Shown piece by piece: positions 49,515 through 60,558 of a DNA stretch of 64,000 nucleotides (positions within the stretch are counted from its first letter, which is position 1; each line of letters begins with the position of its first letter). The translations under genes and the position numbers were made by a program. A model generated the notes under the pieces. The model ran no database searches and was not told where the DNA came from. It was given only the letters and a program-made list of their open reading frames with translations. The stretch lies in NCBI GenBank assembly GCA_963921825.1, contig OY997594.1, forward strand, positions 5,523,001 through 5,587,000. Reading direction: 5' to 3'. The stretch is from Erodium maritimum. Lineage: Eukaryota; Streptophyta; Magnoliopsida; Geraniales; Geraniaceae.

Positions 49515-51000
49515 GCAGTTGCAACTTTCGTTGTGTAGTTGTGGCGGACGTGTTATCGCAGGCCCTGCAACGGCTCGTTGCCACGACTAATCGTTATAGC
49601 CGGTATGGTTTGAGGTGTCGTAGCAGGCGGTCACCTCACCTTTCTACAACAACACAACGCGTCGTTGTTGTCCCAACCCCACGCCGACACGTGGCGACGT
49701 CAAAATTTCAAAAAAAAAACTAATTTTTCCCTATAAAGACACAAAGACACCTATCCCAAATTCACGCCCCTCTCATTCTACACTAACCTTCTTCTCTTCT
49801 TTTGCTTTAATTTTTTCTACATCGTTTCCAATGGCTGACCCCTCCAACTTCGATTTCATCTTTAACTCCTTGAATGTTGAGGACTCGTCGCACATGGAAG
49901 AAGAGCTCAATTGTCACATCGAATCCTACACCTCCCTCCTCCAACTGACCCAATCAATACCGTCGCAATTCAACCCGCTCCAACATTCTCAGTGGCCTCA
50001 GTCGCAAAGCCCCAATGAGCAACATTCCCAATCTGCTCCGGCTAACCAACCGAGAAAGAAGGGGAAGAACCCTGCACCTGCATCAAGTATATGTATGCGG
50101 CTTAAATGGAGCATCGCGGAGGAGGAACGTTTGGCGACGGCATGGCTCAACCACTCTCTATATAGCATCGCGGGGAAGAGCCAGAAGAACGACATGTACT
50201 AGAAAAGGGTCGGAGCTGAGGTCGAGGGGATGAGGTAGGGGGACGACACAAAACGGACGTGGAAGAATTACAAGGACCACTGGCATCCGATCAACATAAA
50301 AGTTACTAAATTTCAAGAGAAATATGCAAGTGTGGAAAACGCAGTCACTAGTGGGAGAGCCGACATTGACATCATGGAAGGAGCTGAAAGAGCGTACAAG
50401 AGAGAGGACAATCACGAGTTTGCTTGGAAGAATGTTTGAAAGATCGTGAAGGAGCAACCAAAGTGAAAGAACCTCAAGGCGCCGCAATGTGATGTTGGCA
50501 TTGACGTCCCGGAAGCAAGCAAGCGCACAAGGTTGGACGACAACTGCAACTACAAATCGGGCACCACAAACTCGATCGAGTTGAACTCACTTTCATGGGA
50601 GGAGCATCCTACCGGCCAGAAAAAAATCAAGGCTAAAGCTAGAGGCAAAGGGAAACAAGTGAAGGCAGAACCTGCCTTTGCACCTGAAGCAATTCAGTTT
50701 CTTCAAGTCTTTAGCGAGCGATAGGCTGAAATGACTACGACCAAAGCAAAGATGGAGACAGATATCCTCAAATGTTGGTGGTAGTGCAAAGCCAAGACAC
50801 CAGACATATGAATGCGGAGGAACGGTCCGCTCGTGCCTCACTCATAGATAACCTCGGGAAACGTTTGGGGTCTATTTGATGTAGCTTTAAGTTGTAATAT
50901 GGTTTTTAATCGGAATAATAATATTAAATGAATTTTTAAATTATTTTTTCAAATTTACGGTACCTCGATTTTCGTGCACACACATTATTCGAGGAATAGT
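49515..51000 (+). mobile_element. PIF/Harbinger-derived element, decayed
   Basis: Begins after TTA with GGGCAGTTGCAACTTTCG, in the style of Harbinger termini (TTA/TAA target). It carries the broken SANT/Myb-type gene at 49831-50848. The right terminus was not found, and no DDE transposase is present. Confidence 0.5.
49831..50848 (+). pseudogene. Harbinger-associated SANT/Myb-like protein (broken)
   Basis: Starts with a good ATG and MADPSNFDFIFNSLN. A K-K-G-K basic stretch follows, then the trihelix SANT-type core: W-S-x-x-E-E, A-T-A-W-L, a helix with W-K-N-Y-K-D-H-W, then a C-terminal region with R-A-Y, W-K-N-V and a helical tail with E-A-I-Q-F. This layout belongs to plant proteins often annotated as glutathione S-transferase T3-like or NAM-associated, the DNA-binding partner of Harbinger transposases. 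In-frame stops occur at 50200-50202, near 50236, near 50440 and at 50464-50466. It is therefore a pseudogene, although the rest of the frame stays aligned without frameshift. Confidence 0.75.
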
Positions 51001-51620
51001 GTGTGCAAGTCGTCACAACCACGCTGACTCCACCTCTTTCCCCTTATAAATACCACTCACCCCTCCCCCAAAAACTCACACCTCTCTCTCCAACCCTCTC
51101 TCAAATTCTCTCAAATCTATCTCGTGTTTGCAATGGCGTCGTATTCTTGGAAAACTGGTCCACTTTGATCGCAAGTCGGATCCGCGAGACATGCACGCCA
51201 CAACGTGCGACTTGCGGTTCCGACCCGTTAAAGCGTAGGTCGTGGGTCGCGTGCACGGGTCGCGTGTTGTACATGGTCTATTATGTACAAGAGACTATGG
51301 ATTAGTGTCGTCGGATTTTCGGTCAACTTGGGGGGGGGGGGGTCGTTTATGTGTTTTATTTCGTATTGTTTTTGTTTTCTTTTTGCAAGTTCCCTCTATC
51401 GGAATCTTATCGTCAAAAGTTTGATTGTCTTTCTTCAAACTGATCTCCGACAGGTGTGCTCGATACCTTTAGTGGCGTGTCCAGCTGGCTCTCTCTATAG
51501 GTAGATCCCATTTGGATGTCTATAAGAAGGATCGATCTTGTAGTAATCTTATCTGAACATCCCTTGTGGTTATTTGTTCCTAGTTAATGCTCAAACCTCC
51601 AGTTTACTAAAACCCGCCCC
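51001..51620 (+). mobile_element. LINE-like repeat related to 9.2-9.5 kb
   Basis: A TATAAATACC box and an ATG open a very short frame near 51133. From about 51345 the sequence (GTTCCCTCTATCGG, TAGTGGCGTGTCCAG) matches the repeat at about 9270-9330. A run of 12 G lies near 51332. No coding capacity. Confidence 0.4.
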
Positions 51621-53480
51621 AACTAAGGTCTCAATTAGGGATGACAGTGGGTGGGGTATGTGTCGGGTTTTATGATACTCGTATTCTACCTAAATTTCAT
51701 ACCCTATACTCATACCCTACGTGTACTTGGTCAATACCTTGTCTATACCATATCCATTCACTACCTGGTCGGGTCGGGTATTATCCGGTCAATACCCTAC
51801 CCGTTTGCAACATAACATATTCCTAGGTTATTTACATCATTCTCACATTGTTTACTTTTTTTCCGGTGATTGCAAGTTTATAAATAAAATCTCTTTAGAG
51901 GACGAAAAGGAGTACAAGATAGCTCTAGCTACAAAACCCAAACAAAAGGGATGAACTAGTGTCATCTCCAACCAATAGACAGGAGCATGGCTCAGACATC
52001 TCGAACCACCAAACTCAATCCGTTCAAAGGATAACCAAATACAAAACTGAGCAGTGGCTCGTAAGCACAACCTCTAAACAATCCCAACGAGTGGAGGAAA
52101 CACACAGATAGAATATAAGTATCATCTTTCACAAACATAAAGAACATAGAAGGCAACTAGGTCGGTAAATAAGGTATGTAACCATGATTTTCCTACCATG
52201 AAGCACATGAAAAAAGGACATGATATCTATATTTTACCAACATGAAGCGCAAAGGAAAAGAAACGTCAACGTGCCATGCCTGTAGACTGTCGCGCACCAG
52301 AACCTTGTTCCCTAACAACACAATACCGAGAGAACTTTCCAATGCGATAAAATCCCAAATGTCAGGGCCGAACACTGCTCGAATATTACTAGATCTCAAT
52401 CGAGGCCAAACCACTGATCAACCCTAAACGGGGAGTTAGAACTGAAAACCCTAAAATTGTTGTAGAGAAACGGGAAAAAGGCATCAGATCTGAGCTCAAC
52501 GAGCCACCTAGACAATGTAATAGGCGGGAGGGAGCCAAACACCTCTGTAGATAACCCGATATCGACCCACCATATACTGCTCAGTTATCAGAGATAACCA
52601 GCCAGATGCCAACACACTCTAGCGATCCAAACGAAGAGTTAGACTCATTCACTACCAACACTTCTCTGACAAAGGAAAGCATATCAATACAATCTAAACA
52701 TGGAAGGACAACAATCAAAGGTACCTACAAATAAGAAGGTAACGACAAACATAAATCCAAGAGAACATGTTGACCAACAATTCATCTAACCCACAAATTT
52801 GTCCCCTAATACAATATCTAACAAAATTTCTTCTTAACAGGCGACACAACCACCCAACTACAGACCCAACAACCACCATAAAGGCACCAAGAAAAGAAAG
52901 ACGATAAACTTGGTAAAGAGACAAAACGAAACCTCATTGAAACAGCAAGGTCGGGGAGACGCGCGGGCAGCCACCCAAATAAAATATCCGGGAAAACGCG
53001 CCATAGGTGCACACCAACGCCAGCCGAACCTTGCTCAATCAATCCCAACCGACGCACGACCAGAACTAGGCAAAACAGGAAGAACATGGCAACACGACGA
53101 CACTAGAGCAGGCCTTTCTGCCCCATTTGAACTATGTTGGCCCTCCTGAACAAAGCACATAGCGCAAATTGACCACTGCGGAGGTTTTACCGGTGGCCAA
53201 CTCCTGAAAATTCGACGAAAACCTTTTTAGTGTTTCAGATCATCCATCACTTGATATGCTCCGACAGGAGGTGAGGATGCCGACGAAGGCTAAAAATCGA
53301 GACCAAAACAAGCCGAGCAGAGTCGGAAGAATAAAGAACCGACAACTACTCCAACCAAAACAACGAAACCAATCGTCTAGAAAAGAACCTAAAATCCAAA
53401 TCCAAACGAGCGAGTGAGAGGAAGGAAGAAAAAGAAACAAGAAGAATGAGTACAAAGAAGAAGAAGGAAGGGCAGGGTTC
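51621..53480 (-). other. Non-coding repeat-like DNA, probable LINE, minus strand
   Basis: No gene found. The minus strand is T- and G-rich with only short frames (for example 53455-53240) and reads like LINE untranslated DNA ending near 51873. Around 51640-51800 the motif TACCCTA and GGTCGGGT repeats, typical of a small GGGTA-rich plant MITE. Confidence 0.3.
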
Positions 53481-53772
53481 CACTTGCGCTTACCCGCCCC
53501 CGACTAGTTGAATCATAGGTCAACCAAGATTCATCCAAGTCTCAGCATTAAACCACACGTAGGTCCTTCTCCCAAGTCCCAACTACACACCCTCAATGAA
53601 ATTTCCTACCCACAGCCACTTGCATTCTTGATCATCAGTTCAATAATTGCATGTTTTCCTTTTGTCCTCGTAACGAAAACGAGTGAACCCAATTGACTCA
53701 AACACGACTGTCGGTGGCAACCTAATCATTTCGTACAAATACCCTCCCCAAGTCCGTCGCAAAAAATCAAAT

Positions 53773-56700
53773 ATGTCCAAACACGACACCACCAACATTG
53801 TCTCCACGATCTTTGTCATACTATGTACCATGATGGTCTCGACCGGTTCACTATCCTTCAACCTCACAACCTTCGACAACAACGACGGCAACGTCAAGTT
53901 CTACGACGACGCCTACGCCGAGGGCGGAGAGATCCGGCTGACCAAGAACCGGGCCAGGAGGACGGAGATGAGCAACACCACCGGACGGGTCGTGTACCGC
54001 GACACGTTGCGGCTGTGGGACGAGGGCTCCGGCGAGGTCACCGACTTCAGCACCTGTTTCTCGTTCATCATCGACTCGTTGCAAAGTAACTACTTCGCCG
54101 ACGGCATGGCCTTCTTTCTAGCTCACCCGGACCTGCCCCTTCCGAGACGAAACGGGTTCGGTGCTGGCCTTGGCCTCGTCGACTCCGTGTCGCCTACACC
54201 GTTCCCTTTTGTGGCTGTGGAGTTTGATACTTTTCAGGCCAATGAATTTAGCGACCCGCCGTATAAGCACGCAGGTATCGTTGGATAATAATAATTATAT
54301 ATGATGTTTTTATTTAATTAATGGTTGAAAATTGTATTAGTTATCCGTGAAACAATTATTTTAGCCCACTGTGAGCCTATATAAAGTATTTTTTAAGAGC
54401 ATCTGTAGTGGTTGTTGATTATTTGTTGTTTTAATGTCGTCGTAGTGCCTGTGACGACTCCTCGATGCAGGAGTCGTCTTAGAACCGGTCATTGCAGTTT
54501 GTCGTCTATGAAACCTGTAAGGATGGGACGCGTTGTCTAGGCCCGACGACTAGTTGGCGGGCCAACACGACGCGACGTGTTGCAGCGACATATTTAAAAA
54601 CAACCAAACAACTAGCTCTTGCAACTAGTTAGTTGTTATCATTGTATAACTAGTTGTACAAAATAGTTGTTTGGGGAGAGAGAAACTCAAAATTTGTTCC
54701 TGCAACTAACTACGCTAATACCATTGGATATGTTGAAGTGTGTGTCTCACATCGAAAGTGTGGGAATTAATTGACTCTTTGATATACATCTTAGTGCCTC
54801 CACTCATCAGTTCGAGCTTTTGGGTTGGATAGGGCTTTACATGGTATCAGGGCTGGTTCGGCTCATGGTCCATTTGTCACATCCACCATGTGGTCTCCGG
54901 TCCATATGCAGATGTCCAGTCCTGCTATGGTCCACGTGTAAATGTCCAGTTCTACACGTGAGAGGGAGTGTTGAAGTAATAAACCCACATCAGCAAAATA
55001 TAAGGATAAAATGCTACTTATAAAGGTTAGGACCACACCCAACTAATAAGGTTGACCTTTTAGTTGTGGAAGTCCAACCCCATGTAAGTGGCCCGTTTTA
55101 AACAAAATTTACTGGATATGCTCTTATTAGTCGTTCTAAACACAATGAATATCCTTTTACTCTTCCATCGTTCTTGGTGGTTTAAACAAAATTTACAGGA
55201 TATGCTTTTATTAGTCGTTCTAAACACAATGAATATCCTTTTACTCTTCCATCGTTCTTGGTGGTTTTTTGATACGATTATAGTTCGACTACGAAAATTG
55301 TTGTATCTTAGAAGACCATGTTGTATAGACGGTAAAGGTTTTAAGAAAACCGAATGATTGGTTTCGACTTATTCCTAGTTACGCTTTCAATACTACGTTA
55401 TTTTGAATTATTATTTAAATTGTTGATTATTTATAATTACTATTATTATTGTTTTGTATCTGATTGTCATATATACTAACACAAGTGTAACAGGTATCGA
55501 CGTCAACTCCATGAAATCTAGTAATCATACTCCATGGCCTAGTGATATCCTCAATGGCAAGACAAACGATGCTTGGGTTACTTACGATTCTTCATCGAAA
55601 ACTCTAAGGGTCGTGTTCAGAGGGTACGATAACGATACTCATGAACCCTTCACACGAGATCTTGAGTACCGTGTTGATATTAAAAGTGTGTTGCCGGAGT
55701 CGGTCATTTTTGGCTTCTCAGCTGCATCCGGGTTTTATTTCGAGGCACACACACTCAAATCATGGAGCTTCAGTTCAACTTTGGCTGACGATGGAGCCAA
55801 GACATCGGCTCCGACGAAGCTCGACTCCGAGCCCACGTTGCCACAACCAAGAACCATCCACAAAGACAACAAGTTAGGGTTGGTGGTGGGTATAGGTGTA
55901 GGTGTTACCACAATCGTCCTAGTTGCTGGCATTTTAGTCTGGTTTTATCGTAGGACGAGAGAAGAGGAAACGGAGGATCTAGGTTTCGACGACACAGGAA
56001 TGGACAAGGAGTTCAGAACGGGGACGGGGCCAAAGAAGTTTTCATACAACGAATTGTTTCAAGCAACGAATAAATTCGCAAAAGAAGACAAACTCGGGGA
56101 GGGAGGGTTTGGTGGGGTTTACAAAGGATACTTAAAAGAGATAAACTCTCACGTGGCCGTGAAGAGTATCTCAAAAGGGTCTAAACAAGGAGTCAAAGAG
56201 TACGCCTCTGAAGTGAGGATCATTAGCCGGTTAAGGCATAAGAACCTAGTGCAACTCATCGGTTGGTGCCACGAAAGACGAGGATTGTTGCTCGTGTACG
56301 AGCTAATGTCCCAAGGAAGCTTAGATCTCCATCTCTTCAAAGAAAAAAGCTTCTTAGTATGGGATCAAAGATACAAGATCGCCCAAGACATCGTTGCAGC
56401 GTTGTTCTACCTACACGAGGAATGGGAACAATGCGTTGTGCATAGGGATATAAAATCGAGCAACGTAATGTTGGACGAGGGATTCAACGCTAAGCTCGGG
56501 GATTTCGGGTTAGCCAGGCTCGTGGACCACAGTAAAGGAGCCCAGACCACGGTTCTAGCCGGGACTCTGGGTTACTTAGCGCCTGAGTGTTCCACGACAG
56601 GGAAGGCTAGTAAAGAGTCTGATGTGTACGCCTTCGGGATCGTGTTGATGGAAATTGCGTGCGGGAGAAAACCTTTCGACCCCTTTGTAGGGGAAGAGAA

Positions 56701-57073
56701 GAGAGTGTTGGTGCAGTGGGTTTGGGACCTTTACGGAAGGGGGAGGCTTTTCGAAGCTGCGGACCCGAGACTTGGGGGAGACTTCGAGGAAGAACAAATT
56801 GAGAGATTGATGGTTGTGGGACTGTGGTGTGCACACCCAGATTACAACACAAGACCTTCTATTAAAAAGGCTAGTCGTGTTCTTAATGGAGAGTCTGCAT
56901 TGCCTATTCTTCCGGCTAAAATGCCTATCCCCACATATCAGGCTCGGCCGGATCTGTATATGTCTTGTTCTGGGTCTGAGTCTGGAGGTCGGAACACTAG
57001 CTCTTCAAATCTTACTTCATCATCTTCTTCTTCATCCCCAACACCTTTGCTATGGGCATCTCGGAATGATTGA
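53773..57073 (+). CDS. LecRK: L-type lectin-domain receptor kinase (class IX-like)
   Basis: Plasma-membrane receptor kinase with an extracellular legume-lectin domain. Exons 53773-54274 and 55494-57073 join in frame (G|GT) to give about 693 residues. Signal peptide 1-28; lectin domain about 28-265, with VAVEFDTF and, across the splice, HAGIDVNSM, the metal/sugar-site region. The membrane helix is at 295-319, followed by the Ser/Thr kinase with Gly loop GEGGFGGVYKG (369), K391, HRD 484-486, DFG 504-506 and APE 530-532, then a Ser-rich tail. It is an RD kinase with all catalytic residues. I start at the ATG at 53773, not 53683, because only that start leaves a good signal peptide. Most plant L-type LecRK genes lack introns; here a 1.2-kb intron splits the lectin domain. 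Intron retention would end the protein after KHAGIVG. Confidence 0.93.
54397..54730. mobile_element. MITE-like piece in the LecRK intron
   Basis: Left AGAGCATCTGTAGTGG and right TACCATTGGATATG resemble the imperfect inverted ends of the AGAGCATC...GATGCTC group of plant MITEs. Short CAACTAGTT repeats lie inside. Ends are decayed and the flanks are not diagnostic. Confidence 0.4.
54731..55095 (+). mobile_element. TRIM-like miniature LTR element, decayed
   Basis: TGTTGAAGTGTGTG...GGGCTTTACA (54731-54841) is followed at once by TGGTATCAGGGC, close to the initiator-tRNA-Met primer-binding site TGGTATCAGAGC. A purine stretch GAGAGGGAG precedes a second TGTTGAAGT at 54969. This is the TRIM layout (short LTR, PBS, short spacer, PPT, LTR), although the second LTR is very diverged. 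Confidence 0.5.
55097..55264 (+). repeat. 84-bp tandem duplication
   Basis: 55097-55180 and 55181-55264 are head-to-tail copies starting TTTAAACAAAATTTAC and ending CGTTCTTGGTGG, with about two differences. Lies within the LecRK intron. Confidence 0.92.
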
Positions 57074-57183
57074 CTAGCTCCTTCCTACTTTGGATTTTTC
57101 TTCTTCTTGTGTTTCGGTTATTCTGGACTTAGTGTGTGTTTTTTTTGTTTTCATTCCTAAGTTTTTGAGGTTCAATTATTAAA

Positions 57184-57485
57184 GGGTTAATTACATTTTG
57201 TACCATTTTTCTATTGGTAACATATCTTTTGTATTCTTACATTTTGAAACGTTCAATAACAGTCTTTCTGTTTTGATAACTGTTATTTAGTACCCTTTAT
57301 GAATTGGTCATAAATCATTTAATACCTCTTATTATTGGTAACAGAACATTTAATACCTCTTAAGAATTGATCACAAATTATTAAAATAGTACAACTTGAC
57401 CAAAATTTTATCCAAAACGTCATCAATACATCAAGATATCAAAGAAGTGTTACCAATAAAAAATGATACTAAATATAATTAACCT
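57184..57485. mobile_element. MITE family B copy downstream of LecRK
   Basis: A 302-bp element beginning GGGTTAATTACATTTTG and ending ATAATTAACCT, flanked by a perfect 9-bp duplication ATTATTAAA (57175-57183 and 57486-57494). It shares end sequence and TATTGGTAAC motifs with the MEFG-intron copy at 42078. It starts about 110 bp after the LecRK stop, so it may contribute to that gene's 3' end. Confidence 0.85.
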
Positions 57486-57494
57486 ATTATTAAA

Positions 57495-57830
57495 TATATT
57501 GTGCTTTGCAGGTGAGAGAGAATGTCACGTATATGTCACAGGGTCGATGTATCAGTTGGTGAATGTTAATGCCTCCATCGTTATTTTTAAGTGTTTGGTT
57601 GGATGAGATGAGACTCTTGGCGATTTCAGTATTTTATTTCACCACATTTCAGATTAATATGAGTCTTGCCTTTACATGCAGATCGAGTAGACACAAGATA
57701 AGTGACCATTCAAATCTAAGTAATGTCTATTATTTATTTATATGTAGAATTATTGTCAGATATAAACTAGGTATTGAAATAAAAAAATAAAAATGGTTTC
57801 CAATCATCAGATGCTATTATATGGATGGCT
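57495..57830. other. Intergenic, nothing recognised
   Basis: AT-rich DNA with only short frames between the MITE and the LINE-like stretch. No RNA gene or element ends seen. Confidence 0.4.
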
Positions 57831-58770
57831 GTGATTAAAATGGCATCGGGCTTTCCGTCCTCGTTCACCATGATCTACGCCTTTAGACGCGGTGGCCGTT
57901 GTTCCAAACTCGTCCACAACGATTCCATCTCTGATCTGGTCGTCGTCGCTGCTCTCTCGCCACTCGTTCCTCCGCGAGACGCGACAGCCGACCCGTAGAA
58001 GATGAGGCGCTCCGATATGATGAGTTTGAACACAGCTACTGTCACTTTCTACTTAGTCTAACAGACTATAGAGATCCTCCAAGGTCAATCCGAAATCGAT
58101 CCCTACAATTTAGGGTTTCGATTTGCTGAGGTTTGGTGTTGGTACAAGTTTACCAATCGAACGTGTGCACGAACCGGGTGGAGAAGTTCTCGGACCAATA
58201 CGGACGGTGGAGTTGGAATTCGGGAGGAGGGACGATAGAATGGGGTCTGTCTCCACAACACCCAAGGTCGGGTACCTCAAATTTGTATAGACCTTTTTGG
58301 GATATGTCAATTCTAGGCAGGCCCTGTTGGATTACGGCAGGGTGGGTCGATCCGAATGATGATCTACGAAGGCTAGAGCGATCTGTTTTTGCGAGAAGTA
58401 TCGGTAAAGTCACAGCCGGAGCATGCTTCGTTGTCTTTATCATGTCTAAACCAAGTCTTATCACAAGGAGGGACATCTCAAGTGATCCCGGCGACTCAAG
58501 ACGATGGGTTGACAATTGCAGAATGCCCCACTACGCAAGTTATGAGGTTTAGAAGAACTGGCATCGCAAATTCTATTGTTTTTTATGTTCGTCTTTGTCT
58601 TTATTTGTTATCTTTATCGTCTACGATACAAAGTAGACTAGTAATACGGATCCAAGCGCCTACACGAGTCTCGGACGTATACCGGAATTCAGGGCCAGAG
58701 ACTCGATTTATGTTTACGATTGATTGTCATGACTAATAAAATACATATGTTCACATTTCAAAAAAAAAGT
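57831..58770 (+). mobile_element. LINE-like sequence with A-rich tail, plus strand
   Basis: Non-coding DNA ending TGTCATGACTAATAAAATAC and an A run at about 58760-58768. Its TTTAGAAGAACTGGCATCGC (58548) also occurs in reverse near 63905-63925, so the two ends belong to one repeat family. Confidence 0.45.
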
Positions 58771-59063
58771 ACAATCACAAGCAATTAACATGATCAATTA
58801 ATGTACAATCATATGCAACTAACATCAAAAATATATCTAGAAACGAACCGACACAAATTTTAAGTTGTCAGGTCAGTGATTTCCACTATATTTGTACCTC
58901 AAAACTATACTTTCTTCGAGATATATAAAAGATTACATTGCTAGAAGCAAGTGTGTGGAAATTTTACAACATAGCAACTAAATCTTATGTCAATAAACAA
59001 CGAAGTTCTTGACCCAACAACCTGAGTCCATGTCAAAATGTTATGTTACTGATGCCAATTTCA

Positions 59064-60527
59064 CTATGCATATGCTAGCAAGAATAATACAGAAGCCAAG
59101 ACCGCAACAAGCCAAGCAATCTGGGACTGAACAGACCTGGAGCCGACATTGGGCAGCCAAGGGTATGCATCTGGAGGCGGCATGACACAATTATCACCGT
59201 TGAAATAGATCCTCTGAGGGAAGGCCCATCCCCTCTCAAAAGTGAAACTAGACGTCTCCTTCCTAAAAAGCAGCTCAGACTGCACGTTACCGGACGGGCC
59301 AGCTTGCATGAGCAAATCATTGTAGAACTTCACTCCCCACAACATTGCAGTATCATCTGTAAAGTCAAGAACCAACAATTATATATCATAGAAGCAAAAC
59401 TTAGTTCCGATACATGTAACTAAAGCTTGGGTAAGAGATCATGTACTTAAGCCTGCATAAGGAGTCAATGACTTGTAATTAAAACTGAAGATCTTGGTGA
59501 GATTGTCGAAGTTGGGATGTTGCACAACAGCGTTCCACTGAGTGTAGTTCATTCTGTAATTGAAATTGGTAATTGTGATTTTCGCCCGCCAATAGTCCTT
59601 GTAATTGAGCTTCACGTGCCAATGGATTCGAATCGGGCACATATGGCTCGTGCACTGGACCAGAGGCGTGTTGGCAGATTTTCCCGTGCCCGAAACGGCT
59701 GAAGCTAGATATGGGTTCTTTGGCCTGTATGGCATAATTCACCAAATAATGAAATGAATATTCAATAATTGCACCAAAAACTCGAAACAAGTCAGGAATG
59801 CATATTAAAAACCGAGAACTCACTCTACACAGCTGCCGGGTTGAGTTATGTTGTTTTCGCAGCCACATGAGCAAGTCGGGCAGCTTACTATGGTGCTATT
59901 ATAGAATGAAGAAAGTGAGACACAACAGGTCGGGGTCTTTTGAGCCAAGAATTGTGAGTATGTGCATGTAACATTCCAGGTCACTGTGCCACAGTACAAG
60001 CAGATACATAAGCTTTTGTTTCTTCCATTGGTCAAAACTCAGGGGAAACGACAGTTCACTACCATAAACTATGCATGTTTTACAAATCACTATCCTGGAT
60101 TACCATTCAATTACACTATCATTTAATAGCAGAAAAATCAGGGTACTGATTTGTAAAATTCTGTTGGTTAAGTGTCACGCTTTGGTATTCATGACAGTGA
60201 AGTGTTACACTTAAAATCCAATGATCATGATTTCTAAAACATGCAAATTTGCACAAATTTTACTGAGAGGTAAAATATGGCAAAGCAAGTAACTTACTCA
60301 AAGCTTGAGTGACTCTGCGCTTATCCGAGGAAACAAACTTAGTAGGTCTCACGATTCTGGCGGGCCCGCAAGTATATCCCGGGCCCGGTGCTTTCAGCGT
60401 GAAGTTCTTGGGCAACCTGACAGTCTTGTTAGTCGTGCCAGCAGCACCAACGCTGACCTGAAAAGAGCTCGCGGCGTTGTCAGGATCTTGAACCCACGAG
60501 TTTAGTACCCCTCCCTTGCAGCAGTTA

Positions 60528-60558
<31 letters not shown>

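Larger units (their letters stand above)
54275..55493 (+). other. TE-rich intron of the lectin kinase
   Basis: GT at 54275 and AG at 55492-55493. The 9 bp CAGGTATCG span both borders (54272-54280 and 55491-55499). The interior holds a MITE-like piece (about 54397-54730), a miniature retroelement-like piece (54731 to about 55095) and an 84-bp tandem duplication. This suggests the intron arose or grew by insertion. Confidence 0.75.

Noticed and set aside
53683-53772. Upstream ATG that would add 30 residues to the lectin kinase
   Set aside because: The extension is polar and would bury the signal peptide. The ATG at 53773 gives a normal secretory start.
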